Below, in pieces: positions 9,449 to 17,304 of a stretch of 52,767 bases of DNA (position 1 is its first letter; every line of letters begins with the position of its first letter). Location: positions 1 through 52,767 of the forward strand of contig JAAXZX010000096.1 in the NCBI GenBank assembly GCA_012719645.1. The letters are read 5' to 3'. A program made the position numbers and the translations under genes. The notes beneath the pieces are model-generated. The model made no database searches. It was given only the letters and a program-made list of their open reading frames with translations, and was not told the origin of the DNA. The DNA is from Clostridiaceae bacterium (lineage in GTDB: Bacteria; Bacillota; Clostridia; DSM-8532).

Positions 9449-10305
9449 TCTGCCACCTCCATGAAATTTTCGATGCCGCAAAGGCGCTCGCTGATCTCAA
9501 ACAGCCATCGGGCGTTTTCGCTCGTAACCTCTTTGCTGTAATCCTTCTCCTTGCAAAGATGGTAGTACAGTCCGTCCGGGGCGGGTTCCTGCCGGCATAG
9601 AAAGGAATAGGTTTCTGCCGGAACCGAGGGCGGTACGCCGTGCCTTTTCCTGAGCGACCATATTAAGCTGACCAGGCCGCCCGTTTCCTTGTTGCCTATA
9701 TCGGTTTTGACCAGGCCAGGGTCGACCACATACGCCCGGATTCCGCTTGAACCGTATCGATCATTAAGACATTTGGCAAACAGGATATTGCACAGCTTTG
9801 ACTGTTTGTAGGCCGTAAGCGGGTTGTACCTCCGGCGCAGCATCAGGTCATCCCAATGCATCCTGATGCCCTTATGGGATTCGCTCCCTGTCATGATGAC
9901 ACGCCCGTGCGCCTTTTGAAGGGCAGGCAGCAGCAGATGGGTGAGCAGGAATCCTGCCAGGTGGTTGAGAGCGAATTGCTGCTCATATCCCTCCTCGGTA
10001 GTCATATACCAGCTTCGCACGCAGCCGGCGTTATTGATAAGGGCATGAAGCTCGCCATCGCATTTTTCATCCAGGAAGGTCCTGATTTCAGACCCGATAC
10101 GGACAACTTCCCGCTGGTGCATTAAGTCTGCCGCAAAGTAAGTAATACTTGCTCCCGGGTTTTCCGATCTGATGCTTTCCTCGGCCTGGCGGCAGCGTTC
10201 AATATTGCGGCCGACACCCAGCACATTGAAGCCTTGCCGGACAAGGAGCCGGGCAGCCTCCAGCCCAATACCTGAAGTGGCCCCGGTAATAACGATGGTT
10301 TTCAT
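9445..10305 (-). CDS. short-chain dehydrogenase/reductase, retinol-dehydrogenase-like
   Basis: 286 residues. It has the cofactor site TGATSGIG (residues 7-14), NNAG near 92, and the catalytic Tyr-Lys pair in AYKQSK. The Ser of the triad lies in MTGSESHKG. The overall pattern is that of the RDH/WWOX-like classical SDR group. It sits between the DUF1700 gene and the second SDR with 12-bp or overlapping spacing, inside the PadR-controlled operon. Two adjacent SDRs suggest consecutive steps on one hydrophobic substrate (inference). Confidence 0.87.
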   Translation of the reverse strand: MKTIVITGATSGIGLEAARLLVRQGFNVLGVGRNIERCRQAEESIRSENPGASITYFAADLMHQREVVRIGSEIRTFLDEKCDGELHALINNAGCVRSWYMTTEEGYEQQFALNHLAGFLLTHLLLPALQKAHGRVIMTGSESHKGIRMHWDDLMLRRRYNPLTAYKQSKLCNILFAKCLNDRYGSSGIRAYVVDPGLVKTDIGNKETGGLVSLIWSLRKRHGVPPSVPAETYSFLCRQEPAPDGLYYHLCKEKDYSKEVTSENARWLFEISERLCGIENFMEVAE

Positions 10306-10317
10306 ATTAATCCTCCT

Positions 10318-11046
10318 TTATTTGCCCGGATACCCGAACCAGCCCCAGGCGTGCCAGAATTCCAGGGCGCCGGAAACAATCATGGATACGATTATGCCAA
10401 GGACCATACAGGCGGCAAATACGGTCAGCGAGAACAGGGTAACAGTGCGCAGGCGCCGGTTTGTCTTCGCATTCAGCCTGGGATGTACGGACAAGGAGGG
10501 CAGTATTGCATTCCCCGAGGCGGCGGCCATGGTGTTGTGGTGGAAACGGCCATAGGAGCGCATGAGCTGGCGTATAAATGCCGCAAAGTAAATGGTGCTC
10601 ACCGCGGACAATACGGCAAGCCCCGCCAGGGACAGCCCGAATATGACCCCGCACCCGTAAGGCATGGGCGGGATGAGGGACCAGGGACTGATACCGGCGA
10701 ACAAAGATACGGCAACTGCTGCACTGCAGACCGAGAAGGCTGCCGTTATGATCTCCCATGCAATAAGCAGGATGAAAAACATCCCTGCAAAAAGGTCGGC
10801 GAAGAAAAGGCCTATGGCAGCAATGGCTCTTGAGCTTTTAGGCTTTTTCTCCTGGCCTGCAATCTCAAACTGGGCGGCAAGCGCGGCTGGATCGCCAAGC
10901 TTTGCAGCGATCTCCTCCTCGGAAAAACCGTCCGCCATTTTGAAGGCAAAATGCTGTTCGTATTCGCTTACGATATCATCTGCATCGGCTATTTTCTTCT
11001 TCTTTAGTTCGTCGGAAAGCTTCGCAAGAAATTCATTCCTTGTCAT
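10318..11046 (-). CDS. DUF1700/HAAS-domain membrane protein
   Basis: 242 residues from ATG 11046, 9 nt after GGAGG. Residues 1-65 are a HAAS-type helical domain (MTRNEFLAKLSDELKKKK...YEQHFAFKMADGFSEEEIAAKLGDP) and four or so membrane segments follow (about residues 78-115, 130-160, 200-225). HAAS/DUF1700 genes are almost always paired with PadR regulators, and the PadR gene overlaps this start by 14 bp. It is probably part of an envelope-stress or lipid-related response, with the exact role unknown. Confidence 0.9.
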   Translation of the reverse strand: MTRNEFLAKLSDELKKKKIADADDIVSEYEQHFAFKMADGFSEEEIAAKLGDPAALAAQFEIAGQEKKPKSSRAIAAIGLFFADLFAGMFFILLIAWEIITAAFSVCSAAVAVSLFAGISPWSLIPPMPYGCGVIFGLSLAGLAVLSAVSTIYFAAFIRQLMRSYGRFHHNTMAAASGNAILPSLSVHPRLNAKTNRRLRTVTLFSLTVFAACMVLGIIVSMIVSGALEFWHAWGWFGYPGK

Positions 11047-11359
11047 GATCATCATCCTCCAATAAGGTTTCTACCGTTCTGGCAAAATTAAGGTACTCGG
11101 CACGGTCCCTTTCATAGGTTTCCCGGCCAAGGGCCGTAAGGGAATAATACTTGCGCGGCGGGCCGCCGCTCTCCTCCTGCAGGTAGGTGGTCAAGAGGCC
11201 CTCGCTCTTCAGTTTTCTCAGGATGGGATATACCGTGCCGTCGGCTATATCGATACGGCTTGACAGGTACTCGGATATCTCGTACCCGTAGCAATCGTGT
11301 TTCTTCAGCAGCGCCAGCACACACAGTTCCAGCACGCCCTTTTTGTATTGCGGATTCAC
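11033..11359 (-). CDS. PadR family transcriptional regulator
   Basis: 108 residues from GTG 11359 (VNPQYKKGVLELCVLALL). I prefer this start because AGGGG lies about 8 nt upstream and the sequence matches the usual PadR N-terminus. The ATG at 11368 has no spacing to a ribosome site. It has a winged helix-turn-helix (YGYEISEYLSS ... DGTVYPILRKLKSEGLL) and a short dimerisation helix. It heads the operon PadR-DUF1700-SDR-SDR-MBL hydrolase and probably represses it through the dyad just downstream of the promoter. Confidence 0.93.
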   Translation of the reverse strand: MNPQYKKGVLELCVLALLKKHDCYGYEISEYLSSRIDIADGTVYPILRKLKSEGLLTTYLQEESGGPPRKYYSLTALGRETYERDRAEYLNFARTVETLLEDDDHDKE

Positions 11360-11375
11360 ATGTATCATCCCCTGT

Positions 11376-11410
11376 ATATAATCAGTAGAGTTTGTCGTCT
11401 ACTACTATAT
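11376..11410. promoter_or_regulatory. candidate PadR operator
   Basis: An inverted repeat with a perfect core, AGTAGA (11384-11389) and TCTACT (11398-11403), spaced 8 bp. It extends imperfectly to ATATA/TATAT at both ends. It overlaps the -10 box and predicted start of the padR promoter, as expected for autorepression. Confidence 0.55.
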
Positions 11411-11437
11411 ATTATTCAATAGTGAACAAAATGTCAA
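11409..11437 (-). promoter_or_regulatory. sigma-A promoter of the PadR operon
   Basis: TTGACA (11432-11437, minus strand) and TAATAT (11409-11414) are separated by 17 bp. Confidence 0.8.
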
Positions 11438-11462
11438 GTGCTATTTTAAATTATAACCAAGA

Positions 11463-13310
11463 CTAAACCATGCACCGGTATTTCTCCATCCAGTAGTTGA
11501 CCTGGATCATATAGGCCATGAGCTGAGGAGCGGCCATCAACTGGCCGAACCATGGCCTGCCGTAATCGGCGGGGGCCTCGATAAAGGCGAGCGCCTTTTT
11601 CTTATCTATGATGGACATGATGGGCGAGTTGGGGTTATGGATGATATCCCGGAACCTTTGGGCAAGCAGCCGTTCATAGTTGGGATGATAGGTCTTGGGG
11701 TACGGGCTTTTCCTGCGGAACAGGATCTCTTCAGGAAGAAGGTCCCTGCATGCAGTTCTCAGAAGGGCTTTTTCAACTCCCTCCCTGTATTTCATCTCCC
11801 AGGGGATATTGAAAACATACTCAACAATCCTGTGATCAGCGTAAGGAACCCTCGCCTCCAGCCCCGAATACATGCTGGCCCTGTCCATCCTGTCCAGCAG
11901 GGTCTGCATAAACCATTTGATGTTTAGATATGTGATCTCCCTGCGCCTTCTTTCACCAGGACTTTCGCCTTCCAGTACGGGAACTGCCTGGAGCGACCGG
12001 GTATACCTCGCGTCAACGTAATCTTCAAGTTGGAGTTCCCTTATGAAATCATCAGACAGGAGCAGCGTCCTGGTCCCTATATCCCTGGACCAGGGAAAGG
12101 TGCCGGCATGCATAAGGGCATTCCTGTAGAACCAGGGATAACCGCCGAATACCTCATCCGCGCATTCACCCGTCAGGGCAACCTTGTTCTCCCTTTTCAC
12201 CAGTGAGCAGAAATGTAAAAGAGATGCGTCGATATCGGCCATGCCCGGAAGATCCCTGGCGTCAACGGCGGGATATAGCATATCCGCAAGCAGGTTTTCG
12301 TCACATTCCAGGTATGTGTGGTTCACGTCGTACCTTTCCAGCATAATGTCCACAAACGGCCGGTCACGCTCGGGCTGGAAGGAGTTGGCCGTAAAATAAA
12401 GATTGTTGTCCCTGAAATCAAAGGAAAACGTGTTGAGCCGGGCGCCATTCCCGGCGCATATATCCGAAGCCGCGGCTGTTACGATGCTGGAGTCGATTCC
12501 ACCGGACAGGAAGCTGCACACCGGGACATCGGACACCATCTGCCTCCTTATGGCGTCACGCACCAAAAAGCCGACCTTTTCCACGGTTTGCGGATAACTG
12601 TCGGTATGGGGATGGCTTTCCAGGTCCCAGTACTTAATGTCCTGAAGGCCGCTTCGGGTAAAGAGCGCATAATGCCCGGGCCTGATCTCATGGAAATTTT
12701 TAAACACGCCATGGCCTGGCGTCCGCGCCGGCCCGATCCCGAATATCTCGCGAAAGCTTTCAATATCCGTTTCAGGCTTGATTCCCGGAAAGCAGAAAAG
12801 AGCCTTTATCTCAGATCCGAATACAAGGGTACTGTCCTTTATTGTATAGAACAGCGGCTTTACGCCCAGGCGGTCGCGGACCAGCAGGAGCCTTTCTGCT
12901 GCGCCATCCCATATGGCAAAGGCAAAGATACCGTTGAGCCTGTGAACAAAATCCAACCCATAATGCATATAGGCATACAGGATCACCTCGGTGTCGGTGG
13001 TGGTTTCAAAGATATAGCCCGCCCGCGCCAGTTCAGGGGTCAGCTCATCGGTGTTGTAGATCTCCCCGTTATATACGATGGCGTATTCGGACCCATGCAT
13101 CCTGCGGACGATGGGCTGCCGGCCGCGGGACAGATCCCTTATTGAAAGGCGCGTATGACTGAGCCCTGCGTGCTCCCTCAGAAACTCGCCCGTATTGTCG
13201 TTCCCGCGATGGGCAACGGCCTTTCTCATGCTGACCAGGGTGTTGTTCCAAAACTCCCGGTCGAGCATAAAATCCATGCTGAAATTACAGAATCCCGCTA
13301 TTCCGCACAT
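11463..13310 (-). CDS. asnB: asparagine synthase (glutamine-hydrolysing) AsnB
   Basis: 615 residues. It converts aspartate, ATP and glutamine to asparagine and glutamate in the cytosol. The N-terminal Ntn glutaminase has catalytic Cys2 (MCGIAGF), the RLSI and YNGEIYN oxyanion motifs, and DTEV. The C-terminal synthetase carries the PP-loop SFLSGGIDSS near residue 275 and TGECADEVFGGY. Length and order match family AsnB (AsnO-like). AGAGGTG lies 7 nt before ATG 13310. Expression is predicted to be controlled by antitermination: an AAAGGC hexaloop hairpin and overlapping terminator lie between its promoter and ATG. Confidence 0.95.
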   Translation of the reverse strand: MCGIAGFCNFSMDFMLDREFWNNTLVSMRKAVAHRGNDNTGEFLREHAGLSHTRLSIRDLSRGRQPIVRRMHGSEYAIVYNGEIYNTDELTPELARAGYIFETTTDTEVILYAYMHYGLDFVHRLNGIFAFAIWDGAAERLLLVRDRLGVKPLFYTIKDSTLVFGSEIKALFCFPGIKPETDIESFREIFGIGPARTPGHGVFKNFHEIRPGHYALFTRSGLQDIKYWDLESHPHTDSYPQTVEKVGFLVRDAIRRQMVSDVPVCSFLSGGIDSSIVTAAASDICAGNGARLNTFSFDFRDNNLYFTANSFQPERDRPFVDIMLERYDVNHTYLECDENLLADMLYPAVDARDLPGMADIDASLLHFCSLVKRENKVALTGECADEVFGGYPWFYRNALMHAGTFPWSRDIGTRTLLLSDDFIRELQLEDYVDARYTRSLQAVPVLEGESPGERRRREITYLNIKWFMQTLLDRMDRASMYSGLEARVPYADHRIVEYVFNIPWEMKYREGVEKALLRTACRDLLPEEILFRRKSPYPKTYHPNYERLLAQRFRDIIHNPNSPIMSIIDKKKALAFIEAPADYGRPWFGQLMAAPQLMAYMIQVNYWMEKYRCMV

Positions 13311-13340
13311 ACAGGCACCTCTTTTGCCAGTTGGATGCTG

Positions 13341-13391
13341 AAAAATAAAAGACGTCCGCCGGATGATGCAGCAGCATCATCGGTGAACGCC
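13341..13391 (-). terminator. asnB leader terminator (attenuator)
   Basis: On the minus strand the arms GGCGTTCACCG (13381-13391) and CGGCGGACGTC (13351-13361) pair with one A-C mismatch and some G-U pairs. They enclose a GATGATGC/GCATCATC inner stem and are followed by TTTTATTTTT (13341-13350). The 5' arm shares bases with the hexaloop hairpin at 13384-13399, so the two structures exclude each other. Confidence 0.8.
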
Positions 13392-13399
13392 TTTGTTCA
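13384..13399 (-). promoter_or_regulatory. ANTAR-type antiterminator hairpin in asnB leader
   Basis: Minus-strand TGAAC-AAAGGC-GTTCA: a 5-bp stem with a six-base loop that has A at position 1 and G at position 4. These are the loop bases ANTAR proteins are known to read. It begins 8 nt after the predicted -10 box. Confidence 0.8.
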
Positions 13400-13407
13400 T
13401 ACTATAC

Positions 13408-13436
13408 TGTATATGCGGATCTTCTGAAAAAGTGAA
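13408..13436 (-). promoter_or_regulatory. candidate sigma-A promoter of asnB
   Basis: TTCACT (13431-13436, minus strand) and TATACA (13408-13413) with a 17-bp spacer. Each box matches consensus at 4 of 6 positions. The start would fall at about 13401, just before the hexaloop hairpin. Confidence 0.5.
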
Positions 13437-13438
13437 CT

Positions 13439-13467
13439 AAAGCCACGGGGACAGTCCCCCTGGCTTT
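13439..13467. repeat. palindromic repeat, TAAAGCC/GGCTTTA family
   Basis: AAAGCCA..GGGGAC..GTCCCC..TGGCTTT forms a near-perfect hairpin. It is a member of the family also found at 26911, 28087, 28439-28526 and 52061-52116. Confidence 0.8.
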
Positions 13468-13471
13468 AATA

Positions 13472-13633
13472 CACCGCCAGGGGGTCACCCCAAACCATCC
13501 CCTTGGCTAGAGAAAAACCATGAGTTCAGACCACAGGAACCGTCCCCCTGGTTTGGTCCCCCTGGTTTGCCGGAACCGTCCCCCTGGTTTGCCCCTGGTT
13601 TGCCTGCCCCTGGTTTGCCCAGGAACCGACCCC
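13472..13633. repeat. degenerate array of partial palindromic repeats downstream of pyrG
   Basis: About 160 bp made of partial copies of the same family: CCACAGGAACCGTCCCCCTGG followed by several CCCCTGGTTTG units. The array begins at the base after the pyrG stop codon and fills the pyrG-asnB gap. No gene is seen in it. Confidence 0.75.
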
Positions 13634-15223
13634 TTATAACGACGCTTTCAACAGTTCCAGGAACAGCGGGTGGGGCTTGTTGGGGCGGCTCTTGAACTCC
13701 GGGTGGTACTGCACACCTATGAAGTACGGGTGGTCCGGCAGTTCCACGGCTTCCACCAGTCGGTTATCCGGCGATGTTCCGCAAATCACAAGCCCGTTCT
13801 TTGTCAGGATGTCCCGGTATGAATTGTTGAACTCATACCTGTGGCGATGCCGCTCGCTTATCAGATCCCTGCCATACAGGCTCCGGAGCAGGGTGCCTTC
13901 CCTCGTGACGCAAGGATATGCTCCCAGACGCATGGTACCTCCCTTTTGGGTAACCCCTCTTTGGTCGGGCATCAGGTCTATTACCGGGTGCGGGCTTTTT
14001 TCATCAAACTCGGAGGAGTGGGCGCCCTCAAGGCCGCAGACATGACGCGCGTATTCTATTACGGCAACCTGCATGCCGAGGCAGATGGCCAAAAGGGGAA
14101 TATTGTTTTCCCTTGCGTACCGGCAGGCAATGATCTTGCCCTCTATACCCCTGTCTCCGAACCCTCCGGGAATGATCATGCCGTCTATATCGCCGAGGAT
14201 CTCTGCCACATTCTGCTCGGTCACGTCACTGCTTTCCACCCATTTGATCTCAACCTTCGCTCCCGTATCATATCCCGCATGGTTCAGGCTTTCTATGATG
14301 GACAGGTAGGCGTCGTGGAGCTTTACATACTTGCCTACGATGGCGATAACCACCTTCTTCTGCCGGCTGTTGATCTTCCGGACCATGCTTTCCCATTCGC
14401 TCAAATCCGGCTCAGGGGTTTCAAGGCCAAGCTCCCTGCATACTACCCGGTCAAGGCCGCTCCTGTGAAGCATCAGGGGCACCTCATAAAGGCATGGCAG
14501 CGTAAGGTTTTCTATGACGCAATCAGGCTTCACGTTGCAGAACAGGGATATTTTCGCCTTTATGCCATCATCAAGAGGCTCGTCGGAACGGGCGATGATG
14601 ATATCGGGCGATATTCCCATGGATTGGAGTTCCTTTACCGAATGCTGGGTAGGCTTTGATTTATGCTCGTTGGAGCACTTCAGATAGGGAACCAGCGTTA
14701 CATGGATGAACAGGCAGTTGCTGCGGCCCTTGACCAGGGAAATCTGTCGGATGGCTTCCAGAAATGGCTGGCTTTCAATGTCTCCGGTTGTGCCTCCGAT
14801 TTCGGTGATCAGCACATCGGCGCCGCTTTTCTCAGCGCCGCTGTATATGAAGTCCATAATCTCCCCGGTAATATGGGGGATTACCTGCACGGTTTGTCCA
14901 AGGTAACCACCCGAGCGCTCACGGTTCAGCACGTTCCAGTAGACCTTGCCCGATGTGAGGTTGGAAAACCTGGTCAGGTCCTCATCAATAAAGCGCTCAT
15001 AATGCCCCAGGTCCAGGTCGGTTTCAGCGCCGTCATCTGTGACAAAAACCTCCCCGTGCTGGAACGGGCTCATCGTCCCGGGATCCACATTCATATACGG
15101 ATCAAGCTTCTGCGCGGCCACCTTAAGGCCTCTCTGTTTCAGCAGCCGCCCCAGGCTGGCGGCTGTAATGCCTTTTCCAAGCCCGGACACAACGCCCCCT
15201 GTAATGAAAATAAACTTTGTCAT
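13634..15223 (-). CDS. pyrG: CTP synthase
   Basis: 529 residues from ATG 15223 ([18 protein letters not shown]), with TAAGGAG about 10 nt upstream. It aminates UTP to CTP using glutamine and ATP. The N-terminal amidoligase (residues 1-265) has the [12 protein letters not shown]-loop and [13 protein letters not shown]. The C-terminal class I glutaminase has GGFGDRG, the nucleophile in LAICLGMQ, and YHPEF for His/Glu. It lies downstream of the ANTAR gene with an intervening hairpin terminator, so it may be partly uncoupled from the glutamate synthase operon. No hexaloop hairpin precedes it. Confidence 0.97.
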   Translation of the reverse strand: MTKFIFITGGVVSGLGKGITAASLGRLLKQRGLKVAAQKLDPYMNVDPGTMSPFQHGEVFVTDDGAETDLDLGHYERFIDEDLTRFSNLTSGKVYWNVLNRERSGGYLGQTVQVIPHITGEIMDFIYSGAEKSGADVLITEIGGTTGDIESQPFLEAIRQISLVKGRSNCLFIHVTLVPYLKCSNEHKSKPTQHSVKELQSMGISPDIIIARSDEPLDDGIKAKISLFCNVKPDCVIENLTLPCLYEVPLMLHRSGLDRVVCRELGLETPEPDLSEWESMVRKINSRQKKVVIAIVGKYVKLHDAYLSIIESLNHAGYDTGAKVEIKWVESSDVTEQNVAEILGDIDGMIIPGGFGDRGIEGKIIACRYARENNIPLLAICLGMQVAVIEYARHVCGLEGAHSSEFDEKSPHPVIDLMPDQRGVTQKGGTMRLGAYPCVTREGTLLRSLYGRDLISERHRHRYEFNNSYRDILTKNGLVICGTSPDNRLVEAVELPDHPYFIGVQYHPEFKSRPNKPHPLFLELLKASL

Positions 15224-15270
15224 GCTTTCACCACTCCTTACTGCATGAATGAACCGGTTCCCAATCAACA

Positions 15271-15313
15271 AAAGACAACCCTTGCAGTCAGTTTTTCCTT
15301 ACCCGCAAGGGTT
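15271..15313 (-). terminator. terminator or attenuator between the ANTAR gene and pyrG
   Basis: A perfect 9-bp stem, AACCCTTGC (15277-15285) with GCAAGGGTT (15305-15313), and a 19-nt loop. On the minus strand it is followed by GTCTTTTGTTG. The stem starts 3 bp after the stop of the ANTAR gene and ends about 50 nt before pyrG. Confidence 0.65.
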
Positions 15314-15315
15314 TA

Positions 15316-15885
15316 TCAGTTTTCATAGATCTTCAGGATCGCTTCGGCTACCTGCCTTCGCGTCATCCGCATATCCATAGCCTGCTTTTCAATATACCTG
15401 TGGGCTTCAGGCTCGGACAGGGAAAGCTGCGAGATCAGAAGGCATTTCGCCCTGTCTATTATCCTTATATCCTCAATCTTCTGGATAAGCTTTTTATTCT
15501 CATTGTGTATGGCTTTGACCTTATTATGGATTGCCGCCGTAAGTTTTATGGCATTCCAGAGCATAGCCTTATTCACAGGCTTGGAAATGGTAACAACACC
15601 GCAATCTTCAACCCTGCTGGCAACCTCGTCATAGTGCTCTGCCTTGACCATCAGGATGACTTCGCAAACCCCCGTTTCGGCAACGTAACGGGCAAAACTC
15701 TCACCCGATTCATCGGGCAGGGGCGCGTTGACGATGCATAAATCGAAGTCGTTGTCTATCAGCGCCCGCCTGGCCTGGGCAGCATTTGAAAGGGTGGTTA
15801 TGCGGCTCACAGAGGCCTCAGCAAGGATTTGTGCCAGAGAATCTGCCGTTTTTTCAGAATAGCTTACAATAAGAGCACTGTCCAT
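15316..15885 (-). CDS. ANTAR-domain RNA-binding antiterminator with degenerate receiver (NitR-like)
   Basis: 189 residues from ATG 15885 (MDSALIVSYS), preceded by AAGGGTGGG. Residues 1-115 have a response-regulator receiver fold, but phosphorylation residues are missing. The acidic pair is replaced by SYS, and the acceptor Asp is Asn53 (CIVNAPLPDESG). The Lys (ISKPVNK) remains. A coiled linker follows (about 118-135), then a C-terminal ANTAR domain (about 130-186: IRIIDRAKCLLISQLSLSEPEA...TRRQVAEAILKI). ANTAR proteins bind hexaloop RNA hairpins and prevent termination. It lies directly downstream of glnA and the glutamate synthase genes. I recall a similar nitR arrangement in solventogenic clostridia. 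Targets are predicted at four leaders in this window. Confidence 0.92.
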   Translation of the reverse strand: MDSALIVSYSEKTADSLAQILAEASVSRITTLSNAAQARRALIDNDFDLCIVNAPLPDESGESFARYVAETGVCEVILMVKAEHYDEVASRVEDCGVVTISKPVNKAMLWNAIKLTAAIHNKVKAIHNENKKLIQKIEDIRIIDRAKCLLISQLSLSEPEAHRYIEKQAMDMRMTRRQVAEAILKIYEN

Positions 15886-15921
15886 GGCATCCCACCCTTC
15901 CGTCAATCCTTGGCAGAACTG

Positions 15922-17241
15922 TCAGATGTACTTGAAATAATGTTCAAGAAAGTATTCGCGTTTATTCCGGGCAAGGTTGTAAGCCTCAATCTCCTGCTTT
16001 TTCAGTTTGACATAACGTTCAACCGCCCTGGCGCCCAGTGTATCCTGGACAAAACCGGATCCCTCGGCAAGCCTTAAAGCCTCCTCCAGGCTGTCCGGCA
16101 GGCGTTTCAAGGAATCGGTGACGCTTTTGTCAGCATTGTACAGATCAACGCTGACGCTTTCGGGCAGCGGCAGCTTATGCTCCATGCCATAAAACCCTGC
16201 GCTGATGACGAGCGCAAAGGCAATATAGGGATTGGTGGCAGGATCGGGCGACCGGAGTTCCATGCGCATCCTGTCGCCGGTGACTTCAGGAATGCGGACA
16301 AGCTGTGAGCGGTTGCCCTGGGACCATGAAACGTATTTCGGCGCTTCAAAAGCGCCCAGGCGATCATAGGAGCTTGGCAGCGGATTCAGGAAGGCGGTCA
16401 TTTCGGGAGTTTTCTCAAGTATTCCCGCAATGAAGCTCTCAGTTTCCATCAAATCCTTTTTTTCACTGCTCCTGAACACGTTAAAGCCGTTTCGGACAAG
16501 GGACAGGTTTATATGCAATCCGCTTCCGGCCCTGTCAACGAGAGGCTTCGGCGAAAATGAGGCAAACAGCCCGTTTCTTTCCGCAATGCTCTTGACCACC
16601 TGCTTGAAGGTAAAGAAATTGTCCGCGCAGCTAAGCCCATCGGAAAACCTGAAGTCGATCTCGTTCTGTCCCGGTCCCTGTTCGTGGTGTGATGTTTCAG
16701 GTTGAATTCCCATTTCTTCAAGGCAGAGGCAGATCTCCCGTCGTACATTCTCCCCTTTGTCCAGGGGCGCCACGTCCAGGTAACCACCCTGGTCAAACGG
16801 GATCAATGTAGGTTCGCCTTTTTCATCAGTCTTGAAGAGGTAGAACTCGCATTCGGCGCCGACCATGCAGGAATAGCCCAACTGCTCTCCGCGTTTCAGG
16901 ACCGACTGGAGTATTGCCCTTGAATCACCCCAGAATGCGCTGCCATCCGGGTTCTTTATATTGCAGTAAAACCTTGCCACCCGTCCCTGCTGGGGCCGCC
17001 ATGGCAGAACGGATATTGTAGTTGGGTCCGGCACCAGGAACAGGTCCGATTTTGTGATATCGGTAAACCCGCTTATGGCGTGCGCATCAAAGGAGATTCC
17101 CTGTTCAAAGGCCATAGGCAATTCGTCGGGCATGATGGAGATGTTCTTTGGTCTGCCCAGCAAATCGCAGAAAGCAAGCCTTATGAACTTCACATCATTC
17201 TCCTTCACAAATTCCAAAACCTCGCTAACGGTTGCGGTCAT
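15922..17241 (-). CDS. glnA: glutamine synthetase type I
   Basis: 439 residues, GSI-alpha size with no adenylylation loop. It makes glutamine from glutamate, ammonia and ATP in the cytosol. The beta-grasp domain is at residues 1-100 (FCDLLGRPKNISI). Metal and substrate motifs are GAECEFYLF, NEIDFRF, GSGLHINLSL, the glutamate flap region and NRSQLVRIP, with RMELRSPDPATNPY following. It follows the gltB3-like gene by 63 bp and precedes the ANTAR gene by 15 bp, so it belongs to the glutamate synthase operon. Its expression is therefore predicted to depend on the leader at 22406-22530. A type III enzyme is encoded separately at 22960. Confidence 0.96.
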   Translation of the reverse strand: MTATVSEVLEFVKENDVKFIRLAFCDLLGRPKNISIMPDELPMAFEQGISFDAHAISGFTDITKSDLFLVPDPTTISVLPWRPQQGRVARFYCNIKNPDGSAFWGDSRAILQSVLKRGEQLGYSCMVGAECEFYLFKTDEKGEPTLIPFDQGGYLDVAPLDKGENVRREICLCLEEMGIQPETSHHEQGPGQNEIDFRFSDGLSCADNFFTFKQVVKSIAERNGLFASFSPKPLVDRAGSGLHINLSLVRNGFNVFRSSEKKDLMETESFIAGILEKTPEMTAFLNPLPSSYDRLGAFEAPKYVSWSQGNRSQLVRIPEVTGDRMRMELRSPDPATNPYIAFALVISAGFYGMEHKLPLPESVSVDLYNADKSVTDSLKRLPDSLEEALRLAEGSGFVQDTLGARAVERYVKLKKQEIEAYNLARNKREYFLEHYFKYI

Positions 17242-17304
17242 TGGCCATCCTCCTCACGATTATTTTGGTCAGCCCGTAACTGTCTTCAAAACTCAGTGGT
17301 CATA

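Noticed and set aside
13311-13440. T-box leader before asnB
   Set aside because: No T-box sequence (TGGnACCGCG-like) or specifier stem is visible. The structure matches an ANTAR antiterminator instead.
15223-15316. CTP-dependent reiterative transcription at pyrG as in B. subtilis
   Set aside because: No promoter with GGG at the start site could be found ahead of the terminator.
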